From Verrucomicrobiota bacterium (GTDB lineage: Bacteria > Verrucomicrobiota > Verrucomicrobiia > Limisphaerales > UBA1096), in the NCBI GenBank assembly GCA_030747575.1, contig JASLKI010000128.1:1-7784 (forward strand): a stretch of DNA of 7,784 nucleotides, given 5' to 3'. The translations under genes were made by a program, and so were the position numbers. A model generated the notes under the pieces. That model was not told where the DNA came from. It searched no databases and saw only the letters and a list, made by a program, of their open reading frames with translations. This document shows, one piece after another, positions 1-7,784 of this stretch. Within the stretch, counting starts at the first letter, position 1, and each line of letters begins with the position of its first letter.

Positions 1-1
1 G

Positions 2-376
2 CGCCGCATCACGATTGCCACGCCGGCGTCACTGATCGCGCTGCTGCGCTCCGTGAGCGTGAGTTGGCAGTACCATTCACAATCGGAAAATGCCCGGACC
101 ATCGCCGAGGCGGCGCAACAACTGTACAAGCGACTCGGCACATTCCTTGGGCACTTCGACAAAATCCGCACCGGCCTCGAGCGGGCAAACAAAGCGTACA
201 ACGCAGCCGTTGGCAGCTACGAAAGTTCGATCAAGCCAAGCGGCGAGCGCGTCAACAAACTACAAACCGGTGAGACCGAGGGGAAGGAGCTCCCCACTGT
301 CGAGCCGGTGGCGGAGGTTCTCCGAACCCTCCCCTCCCCGGCCGAGGACGAAACCGACCAAGCCGAATCGGCCTGA
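2..376 (+). CDS. rmuC: RmuC family DNA recombination protein, C-terminal part (5' end outside window)
   Basis: The reading frame is open from base 2 and ends at TGA 374-376, so only about the last 124 codons are present. The start of the visible part (ATPASLIALLRSV, then a Trp and the run SENARTIAEAAQQLYKRL) and the following HFDKIRTGLERANKAYNAAVGSYES match the conserved end of the RmuC family. That region comes just after the PD-(D/E)XK-like nuclease core, which lies outside the window. RmuC proteins limit recombination at inverted repeats in E. coli; the mechanism is a predicted nuclease activity. After the family's usual end (IKPSGERVNKL) there is an acidic, Pro/Glu-rich tail of about 37 residues that is probably disordered. 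A GTG at 53 could be read as a start but is internal, because family similarity continues upstream of it. The gene converges on the MFS transporter gene. Confidence 0.85.
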   Translation, partial: RRITIATPASLIALLRSVSVSWQYHSQSENARTIAEAAQQLYKRLGTFLGHFDKIRTGLERANKAYNAAVGSYESSIKPSGERVNKLQTGETEGKELPTVEPVAEVLRTLPSPAEDETDQAESA

Positions 377-391
377 GCTTGGCCAAGCTCA
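374..391. repeat. 18-bp perfect palindrome containing CTTGGCCAAG, at rmuC stop
   Basis: TGAGCTTGGCCAAGCTCA is perfectly self-complementary over 18 bases and is the longest copy of the iterated palindrome in this window. Its first three bases are the rmuC stop codon, and it fills most of the gap to the convergent transporter gene. No T-run follows on either strand, so a classical intrinsic terminator is not supported, although a hairpin with a minimal loop could form in either transcript. Confidence 0.85.
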
Positions 392-414
392 CTGTTCACT
401 GCTCACTGTTCACT
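388..414. repeat. 13-bp tandem direct repeat CTCACTGTTCACT x2
   Basis: CTCACTGTTCACT occurs at 388-400 and again at 402-414, separated by one G (14-bp period). The first copy overlaps the right edge of the palindrome. The second copy lies inside the 3' end of the transporter gene, where, read on the minus strand, it supplies the last codons Val-Asn-Ser-Glu. The stop TGA (396-398) lies in the first copy. Confidence 0.8.
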
Positions 415-1709
415 TCATCATGATCCGGCACCGGCGGGAGGCCGAGCGCCATGAAGAACGGCACGACGAGAAACGCTGCGCCGACCCAGTAAGGCATCGA
501 GCTGTCGAATTTCCAGTAGAGCAAGCCGCCCATGATCGGGCCGATGGCGCGGCTCAGCGAGCCAAGCGAACGGAACACGCCCAGCGACAGGCCCTGCCGG
601 TCTCCCGGCGTGTAGCGCGACACGAGCGAGTTAAGCGACGGCATGGTCATCCCGCTGCCTGCGGTCATGAGGAGCAGTCCGCCGTAAAGCATACCGATGC
701 TTGTCGCGTTGCCGATGATGAGAAAACCAGGCAGCGTGCAGCAGACACCGGCCAATGCCGTCCGGCGCTCGCCCATACGCTTGATGAGTTGCCGCGCCAC
801 ACCACCCTGGAAAAAAATCAGCGACATGCCGATGAAGACAAACATCCACGCAATGTCAATCGGCTTGAAGCCGAGCGTCTCGGTCGCGAAAAAGGTGATG
901 GTAAACTCGACCGACGAAAATGCGCACCAATAGGCGAAGTACATGAGGTTGGTGTGGGCGACGCCCGGCAGGTTGATCCGCTTGAGCTGGGCGAACGGGT
1001 TGAAGCCGCGCTTGGCCGGTTGCTGTTCGCGTTTCTCCGGCGGCAAACTTTCGGAGAGCAGGAAGATGACGAGCAGCCAGTTCACGCCGGCGATGGCCAG
1101 CGCAATGATCGCCGGGCCTGAAAAGGGATGCAGCGCCAGCCCAGCCGTGGCCTCGCCCTGCTCGACCAGTTGCCAACTGAAGGCGAACCCGCCGATCGCC
1201 GGGCCAAGGATGAAACCCAAGCCTAGCGCGACGCCGATAATGATCATACCTGAAGCGCGGTTTTTGCCGGTGGTGATGTCGGCCGCGACGGCTGAGGCGG
1301 TGGAGATGTTCCCGGCCATGATGCCGCCAAGCGCACGACCCAGCACAAGCAGGGCAAAACTCCCGGCGAACACCCAGATAAGGTTCGCCAGCACGATACC
1401 CCCAAGAGTGAAAATAAGCGTGGGACGACGACCGTGTCTGTCCGAGTACGCCCCCCAGATTGGAGCGAAGACAAATTGCAAAAAACCGTACAGCGAGCCG
1501 ACCACACCACCGAACAGAGTTGCCACAGCGTTGGTGTCGCCCCCGGCGAACTGATCCAACCAGGCGACTAGCGAGCCAATCAAGCTCTCCTTCCCATCGA
1601 GCTTGAGGTAGTAATCAAGCATCGCCGGGAAGAGCGGGAAAATGATCGAGAACCCGACCACGTCGATGAACACGGTCAGGAACACAATGAGCAGGGTGGG
1701 CTTCTTCAT
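396..1709 (-). CDS. MFS transporter, TetA/multidrug efflux type
   Basis: This is a complete 437-residue, very hydrophobic protein with the length and spacing of a 12-helix major facilitator; it is expected in the inner membrane. Helix 1 begins TLLIVFLTVFIDVVGFSIIFP, as in TetA-like and Bcr-like drug:H+ antiporters. Motif A is visible between helices 2 and 3 as GAYSDRHGRR (residues 86-95, Asp90 central). Motif B follows around LVLGRALGGIMAG, with Arg125. The antiporter-type motif C is GLGFILGPAIGG near 163-174. The first periplasmic loop (about 35-65) is longer than usual, and a basic cytoplasmic loop (PPEKREQQPAKR) separates the two halves. The substrate cannot be told from sequence; sugar or organic-anion export are alternatives. 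ATG 1709 is the natural start because helix 1 follows directly. No clear Shine-Dalgarno sequence is seen. The last residues, VNSEQ, come from a short DNA repeat rather than conserved protein. Confidence 0.88.
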   Translation of the reverse strand: MKKPTLLIVFLTVFIDVVGFSIIFPLFPAMLDYYLKLDGKESLIGSLVAWLDQFAGGDTNAVATLFGGVVGSLYGFLQFVFAPIWGAYSDRHGRRPTLIFTLGGIVLANLIWVFAGSFALLVLGRALGGIMAGNISTASAVAADITTGKNRASGMIIIGVALGLGFILGPAIGGFAFSWQLVEQGEATAGLALHPFSGPAIIALAIAGVNWLLVIFLLSESLPPEKREQQPAKRGFNPFAQLKRINLPGVAHTNLMYFAYWCAFSSVEFTITFFATETLGFKPIDIAWMFVFIGMSLIFFQGGVARQLIKRMGERRTALAGVCCTLPGFLIIGNATSIGMLYGGLLLMTAGSGMTMPSLNSLVSRYTPGDRQGLSLGVFRSLGSLSRAIGPIMGGLLYWKFDSSMPYWVGAAFLVVPFFMALGLPPVPDHDEVNSEQ

Positions 1710-1860
1710 CCGTTAAAACCACGCACCAATACGTGCCGGCGTCGCGGGCCGCGCAGTCTAGGGAAGCCAGTTCACATTACAACGCCTTTCCCCCACCTCG
1801 TTGCACTGAATAAAAGCCATTGCACGGGCTTGGCGGGAGTCGTAAGTTTTCCGTAAATCA
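1710..1860. promoter_or_regulatory. Divergent intergenic region between transporter gene and cytochrome/DUF1501 operon
   Basis: This 151-bp stretch is the only gap that can hold promoters for both the leftward transporter gene and the rightward three-gene operon. It is visibly more AT-rich near the operon start (about 1796-1860) than the flanking genes. TTGCAC occurs twice (1801-1806 and 1820-1825). The second is followed after 17 bases by TAAGTT (1843-1848), a poor -10 match (3 of 6) that would give a very short leader for the operon. No Shine-Dalgarno sequence precedes ATG 1861. No operator or riboswitch is recognisable. Confidence 0.5.
1755..1782 (-). promoter_or_regulatory. Possible sigma70-type promoter for the MFS gene
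   Basis: Read on the minus strand, TTGTAA (1782-1777) and TAGACT (1760-1755) match the -35 and -10 consensus at 4 of 6 positions each, with a 16-base spacer. A start near 1748 would leave a leader of about 40 bases before the ATG at 1709. Matches of this quality arise by chance, so this is only a candidate. Confidence 0.25.
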
Positions 1861-4543
<2,683 letters not shown>

Positions 4544-4554
<11 letters not shown>

Positions 4555-5983
4555 GGATTCACAGCTTCAGTCAAGTCGCCGGCATTTCCTTGCGAGAAAC
4601 GCGATGGGCATCGGCGGGGTGGCTCTGACTTGGCTGCTGCAGCGGGAGGGCTTGCGGGCCAAGCCGGTCAAGCCGGAGTTCGCAGCCCACGACCTCCTGC
4701 CCAAGCGACCTCCCTACGAGCCTCGGGCCAAGGCGATGATCTCGCTCTTCATGCAGGGTGGGCCAAGCCAGATGGATCTGTGCGACCCCAAGCCGATGCT
4801 AGACGAGTGGGCTGGCAGGGATATCCCAGTGAAACTCAAGTACGACGATGCAGCCGGGGCCAGCGCCCAGGTACTGCCCAGTTCCTGGAAATTCAACAGG
4901 CACGGACAAAGCGGCATGGACTTCTCAGAGCTGCTGCCCGGCTTCGGCGAGATTGCCGATGAGCTTTGCCTCATCCGCAGCATGCACACCGGCGTGAACA
5001 ATCACGGCCAGTCCATCCACGCCCTCAATAGCGGCCGCTCCGTGAGCGGCCGGCCATCGCTGGGCAGTTGGCTCACCTACGGCCTCGGCACCGAGAGCCA
5101 AAACCTGCCGGCCTACCTCGTGCTGCGCGACCCTGCAAGCCTGCCGGTCGAAGGGACGTGGAACTGGTCGGCCGGCTGGCTGCCTAGCCTGTATCAGGGC
5201 ACCGTGGTGAGGGCGCGCGAGCCGCGCATCCTGAACCTCGAGGCTCCGGCAAATCTGCGCGGCGGTGGCCAGCGCAACTACCTCGACTTCCTCGGCAACC
5301 TCAACCGCAAACACAGCGCGTCGCACCCAGGCGAGCTGGATCTCGAGGCGCGCATTGCCAGCTTCGAACTGGCCGCCCGCATGCAGACCTCCGCGTCCGA
5401 CGCGATGGATATCTCCGGCGAAAATGCGGCGACAAAAAAACTGTACGGCATCGATGAAGACGCGACGAAGGAGTACGGCACACGCTGCCTCATCGCGCGA
5501 CGGCTCGTCGAGCGCGGTGTGCGATTTGTGCACGTGTTGACCGGGAACCAGTTTTGGGATCACCACCACGGCATCAAGGGATCGCTGCCCAAGGCCTGCA
5601 AAAAAACAGATCGGCCCATCGCCGGACTGGTGAAGGACCTCAAGCGGCTTGGCCTGCTCGACAGCACGGTAGTGCACTGGGGCGGTGAGATGGGGCGGCT
5701 GCCGGTGGTCCAGAACACGAGAAATGCTGGGCGCGACCACAACACCTACGGCTTCAGCATGTGGCTCGCCGGCGGCGGCTTCAAGGCCGGATACATTCAC
5801 GGCGAGACCGACGAGTGGGGCCATCGCTCCGTGCGGGACAAGGTGAATCATTACGATTATCACGCCACGCTGCTGCAACTGTTCGGTCTCGACCATGACC
5901 ATCTCAAATACAAGCGGGGCGGCCGGGAGCAGAGCCTCATCGACGGCCAACCGGCCCGCGTGGTGGAGGAACTGCTGGCATGA
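4544..5983 (+). CDS. DUF1501 family protein, first of two tandem paralogs, Tat signal
   Basis: This complete 479-residue protein covers the full DUF1501 length. DUF1501 belongs to the alkaline phosphatase/sulfatase-like superfamily; no specific reaction is established. The N-terminus has a twin-arginine motif, SRRHFL (Arg12, Arg13), and a hydrophobic stretch MGIGGVALTWLL, so Tat export in a folded state is predicted. Conserved family blocks are GGPSQMDLCDPKP (72-84), GMDFSELLP, IRSMHTG (144-150), LPSLYQGT (213-220), YLDFL, YGTRCLIARRLVE, WGGEMGRLP (379-387), GRDHN (396-400), WLAGGGFK and GETDEWGHR (420-428). Candidate metal or active-site residues are Asp78, Asp81, Asp398 and His399, by analogy with the superfamily only. 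The start overlaps the upstream gene's end by 11 bp with no Shine-Dalgarno sequence, suggesting translational coupling. The next in-frame Met (residue 21) would delete the Tat motif, so ATG 4544 is preferred. Confidence 0.92.
5965..5970 (+). promoter_or_regulatory. Shine-Dalgarno sequence for the second DUF1501 gene
   Basis: GGAGGA lies 9 bases before ATG 5980, inside the last codons of the first DUF1501 gene. It is the only strong ribosome binding site seen among the gene starts in this window. It supports the ATGA start and suggests that the second paralog can be initiated independently of coupling. Confidence 0.6.
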
Positions 5984-7422
5984 ACAACCCGGGCGAAGCC
6001 TTCAACCGCCGCCGGTTTCTCCGGCACAACACAATGGGCATCGGCGGCCTGTCGCTGGGCTGGCTGCTGAACCGCGACAAATTGCGCGCCACTCCGCCGG
6101 CGGCTCCGCGTGGAGAACAGTCGTTCGACCTCACGCCAAAACAGCCGCACCACACTCCGAAGGCGCAGGCGATGATTTCGCTCTTCATGCACGGCGGCCC
6201 GAGCCACATGGATCTCACCGATCCCAAGCCGGAACTGACGCGTCTCGACGGCAAAGAGTACAGCGACGACGTGCATTACAGCTTCGCCAACGAAGCCAGC
6301 CGCAACCTGTTGGGCAGCCCGTGGAAATTCAAGAAACACGGCCAATGCGGGATGGATTTCAGCGAGTTGCTGCCGCACACGGCCGGCATCGCCGATGACC
6401 TTTGCATGATCCGCAGCATGCACACCGGACACAACGGCCACGAGGTCTCCATCCGCTACATGAACGCCGGCATCCCAGCCGTGCTGGGCAGGCCGAGCCT
6501 CGGCGCCTGGCTGACATACGCGCTTGGCAGCGTGACGGACGAGTTGCCGGCCTACATGGTGTTGTCCGACCCCGGCGGTCACCCGGTCGATGGCGTGCAC
6601 AACTGGACCAACGGCTTCCTGCCAAGCCTCTACCAAGGCACCGTGTTGCGCGCGAAGGAGCCTCGAATATTCAACCTCAACGCGCCGAACCACCTGAAGG
6701 GCGACGTCCAGCGCAACTACCTTGACTTCCTCAGTCAACTCAACCAAGCCCACTTGGCCAAGCGCTCCGGAGAACACTCGCTCGAGGCGCGCATCGACAG
6801 TTACGAATTGGCTGCCCGGATGCAGACTGCAGCCACGAAGGCGCTCGATATTAGCGGCGAAAGCGCAACGACGAAAAAACTGTACGGCATCGATCAGGAT
6901 GCAACCCGTGAATACGGCACGCGCTGCCTGATCGCACGGCGGCTTGTCGAGTACGGCGTACGGTTCGTGCAATTGTTCCTCAACGGCCAACCGTGGGATA
7001 ATCACCAAAACATCCATGGCGCCCTCCCCGGCATTTGCCGCCGCACCGATCAGCCGGCCGCCGCACTCGTAACCGACCTCAAGCAGCGCGGACTGCTTGA
7101 CTCGACCGTGGTGCATTGGGGTGGCGAAATCGGCCGCCTGCCGGTGGTGCAGTCCCGTTCCAAGCCGGGACGCGACCATAACGGCCAGGGATTCAGCACC
7201 TGGCTTGCCGGCGGCGGATTCAAGCCGGGAACCATTTACGGCGAAACCGACGAGGTGGGACACCGGGCCGTGGTCAACAAAGTAACGGCCAACGACTACC
7301 AAGCGACACTGCTTCACCTGTTCGGCCTAGACCACAACGGGATGGTGTATCACCACAACGGCCAACAGAAAAAGCTGACCGCCGGCCGGCCGGCCCGCGT
7401 TGTGACAGATATTTTGGCTTAG
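5980..7422 (+). CDS. DUF1501 family protein, second of two tandem paralogs, Tat signal
   Basis: This complete 480-residue protein aligns almost without gaps to the preceding gene's product, with about 60% identity by hand count. It has the twin-arginine motif NRRRFLRHN (Arg10-12) and MGIGGLSLGWLL. Conserved blocks are HGGPSHMDLTDPKP (71-84), GMDFSELLP, IRSMHTG, LPSLYQGT, YGTRCLIARRLVE, WGGEIGRLP (380-388), GRDHN (397-401) and GETDEVGHR (421-429). It keeps the His residues at 71 and 76 where the first paralog has Gln, and has one extra residue near 164. The start overlaps the previous stop as ATGA and has a good Shine-Dalgarno sequence. Its TAG stop overlaps the convergent glycosyltransferase stop. 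Its function is unknown beyond the superfamily. A heteromeric partnership with the first paralog, or different substrates for the same export-associated system, are inferences. Confidence 0.92.
   Translation: MNNPGEAFNRRRFLRHNTMGIGGLSLGWLLNRDKLRATPPAAPRGEQSFDLTPKQPHHTPKAQAMISLFMHGGPSHMDLTDPKPELTRLDGKEYSDDVHYSFANEASRNLLGSPWKFKKHGQCGMDFSELLPHTAGIADDLCMIRSMHTGHNGHEVSIRYMNAGIPAVLGRPSLGAWLTYALGSVTDELPAYMVLSDPGGHPVDGVHNWTNGFLPSLYQGTVLRAKEPRIFNLNAPNHLKGDVQRNYLDFLSQLNQAHLAKRSGEHSLEARIDSYELAARMQTAATKALDISGESATTKKLYGIDQDATREYGTRCLIARRLVEYGVRFVQLFLNGQPWDNHQNIHGALPGICRRTDQPAAALVTDLKQRGLLDSTVVHWGGEIGRLPVVQSRSKPGRDHNGQGFSTWLAGGGFKPGTIYGETDEVGHRAVVNKVTANDYQATLLHLFGLDHNGMVYHHNGQQKKLTAGRPARVVTDILA
6753..6762. 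repeat. CTTGGCCAAG iterated palindrome, copy inside second DUF1501 gene
   Basis: This is an exact 10-bp copy, read in frame as Leu-Ala-Lys (AHLAKRSGE). The corresponding part of the first paralog (KHSASHPGE) lacks the palindrome, so the copy is not inherited through the gene duplication in both genes. It lies in a poorly conserved stretch of the protein. Confidence 0.8.
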
Positions 7423-7784
7423 CCTTGGCCAAGCGCCCGGGCGTAGGCGGCCTTGAGTTGCTCGACCGACTTTTCCCAATTGAGCTGTGTGTGAAACCGC
7501 TCGTGGCCAAGTCGACCCATCCGCTCGCATTCGCCGGGATCGTCAAGCGTCTCGGCAATCGCTTGGCCAAGTGCTTGAGCGGAGTTCTCCGCCACATAGC
7601 ACGCGGCATCGCCAGCCGAGAAACGTCCCTCCTTCAGGTCGAACATCACCTGCGGCTTAGCGAAAGTCATGTACTCGAGCACCTTGTTCATCGTGCAGTG
7701 ATCGTTGTACGGGTTGATCGGGTCGCTCGATACGCCGAGATCCATCGTCCGCAGTCCCGTAAACAAAAACTCGTTCGACACGCG
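7419..7784 (-). CDS. Glycosyltransferase family 4-like protein, C-terminal part (5' end outside window)
   Basis: The frame is open from the right edge to TAA (7421-7419), giving about 121 visible residues. DLGVSSDPINPYNDHCTMNK, then VLEYMTFAKPQVMFDLKEGRFSAGDAACYV, is the donor-nucleotide-binding end of GT-B glycosyltransferases of the group 1 type. In this subgroup the Asn-Asp-x-Cys/Ser-Thr-Met-Asn-Lys stretch precedes the conserved Glu of LEYM. The segments LGQAIAETLDDPGECERMGRLGHERF and a closing LNWEKSVEQLKAAYARAL are the usual C-terminal helices. A role in making exopolysaccharide, O-antigen or another cell-surface glycan is typical of the subgroup; acceptor and sugar are unknown. A GTG at 7781 could be read as a start but is surely internal. 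It converges on the DUF1501 operon with overlapping stop codons and shows no functional link to it. Confidence 0.85.
   Translation of the reverse strand, partial: RVSNEFLFTGLRTMDLGVSSDPINPYNDHCTMNKVLEYMTFAKPQVMFDLKEGRFSAGDAACYVAENSAQALGQAIAETLDDPGECERMGRLGHERFHTQLNWEKSVEQLKAAYARALGQG
7424..7433. repeat. CTTGGCCAAG iterated palindrome at the DUF1501/glycosyltransferase junction
   Basis: This is an exact 10-bp copy beginning two bases after the TAG of the second DUF1501 gene. It forms the last sense codons of the convergent glycosyltransferase (Leu-Gly-Gln on the minus strand). It is followed by CGCC, like the copies at 3654 and 4390. Confidence 0.8.
7562..7571. repeat. CTTGGCCAAG iterated palindrome inside glycosyltransferase gene
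   Basis: This is an exact 10-bp copy, read on the minus strand as Leu-Gly-Gln (QALGQAI). On that strand it continues as CTTGGCCAAGCG, matching the extended form of most other copies. A one-base variant, GTGGCCAAG, lies nearby at 7503-7511. Confidence 0.8.

Noticed and set aside
374..391. Intrinsic transcription terminator for rmuC or the MFS gene
   Set aside because: The palindrome has no proper loop and no T-run on either strand, so it was listed as a repeat instead.
90..1121. A 343-codon plus-strand open frame starting in rmuC and crossing into the transporter gene
   Set aside because: It runs through two real genes in the wrong frame or strand, and its Arg/His/Glu-rich composition is typical of an antisense shadow.
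5434..5440. A run of seven A in the first DUF1501 gene as a programmed frameshift or phase-variation site
   Set aside because: The frame continues normally to a full-length protein, and similar 7-base homopolymers occur in the transporter (near 811), the cytochrome gene (3524-3530) and again near 5600. Thr-Lys-Lys-Leu is conserved in both paralogs.
5435..6894. A 21-bp identical stretch shared by the two DUF1501 genes (5435-5455 and 6874-6894) as a recombination or attachment site
   Set aside because: It encodes the conserved KKLYGID segment in both proteins and is explained by paralogy.
5860..7317. A 485-codon open frame on the minus strand covering nearly the whole second DUF1501 gene, with a similar 341-codon antisense frame (4925-5950) over the first
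   Set aside because: Both lie opposite genes with clear family motifs and show no recognisable domain. Their mutual resemblance follows from the sense genes being paralogs, and long antisense frames are common in GC-rich coding DNA.

Overview
This roughly 60% GC window looks like chromosomal DNA from a member of the PVC group, most likely Verrucomicrobiota or Planctomycetota. The main reason is a cassette of a planctomycete-type cytochrome c/DUF1549/DUF1553 protein followed by DUF1501 proteins, a family set strongly enriched in those phyla. The assignment is an inference from gene content; there is no rRNA or other phylogenetic marker.

Layout, left to right. The 3' end of an rmuC gene (2-376, +) converges on a complete MFS drug-efflux-type transporter gene (396-1709, -). 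The 19-bp gap between them is mostly filled by an 18-bp perfect palindrome that begins in the rmuC stop codon, and a short tandem repeat forms the transporter's C-terminal codons. A 151-bp divergent intergenic region (1710-1860) separates the transporter from a tightly packed three-gene operon on the + strand: a PSCyt1-DUF1549-DUF1553 protein (1861-4554), a first DUF1501 protein (4544-5983, 11-bp overlap) and a second, paralogous DUF1501 protein (5980-7422, ATGA overlap). The operon converges, with a 4-bp stop-to-stop overlap, on the 3' part of a glycosyltransferase gene (7419-7784, -) that runs off the right edge.

How the genes work together. The three operon genes are probably translated in a coupled way and exported: the cytochrome protein carries a Sec-type signal peptide and both DUF1501 proteins carry twin-arginine motifs. 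The two DUF1501 copies are about 60% identical by a hand count of an almost ungapped alignment, so they arose by tandem duplication and have since diverged. The biochemical job of this cassette is not established. rmuC, the transporter and the glycosyltransferase seem to be unrelated neighbours.

The most unusual signal is at DNA level. The palindrome CTTGGCCAAG occurs seven times in 7.8 kb, where about 0.01 would be expected by chance. It falls in coding DNA in different reading frames, in intergenic DNA, and next to the stop codons at both convergent junctions. It behaves like a highly iterated palindrome, comparable in kind to cyanobacterial HIP1. No RNA gene, CRISPR array, insertion sequence or integrase was seen.
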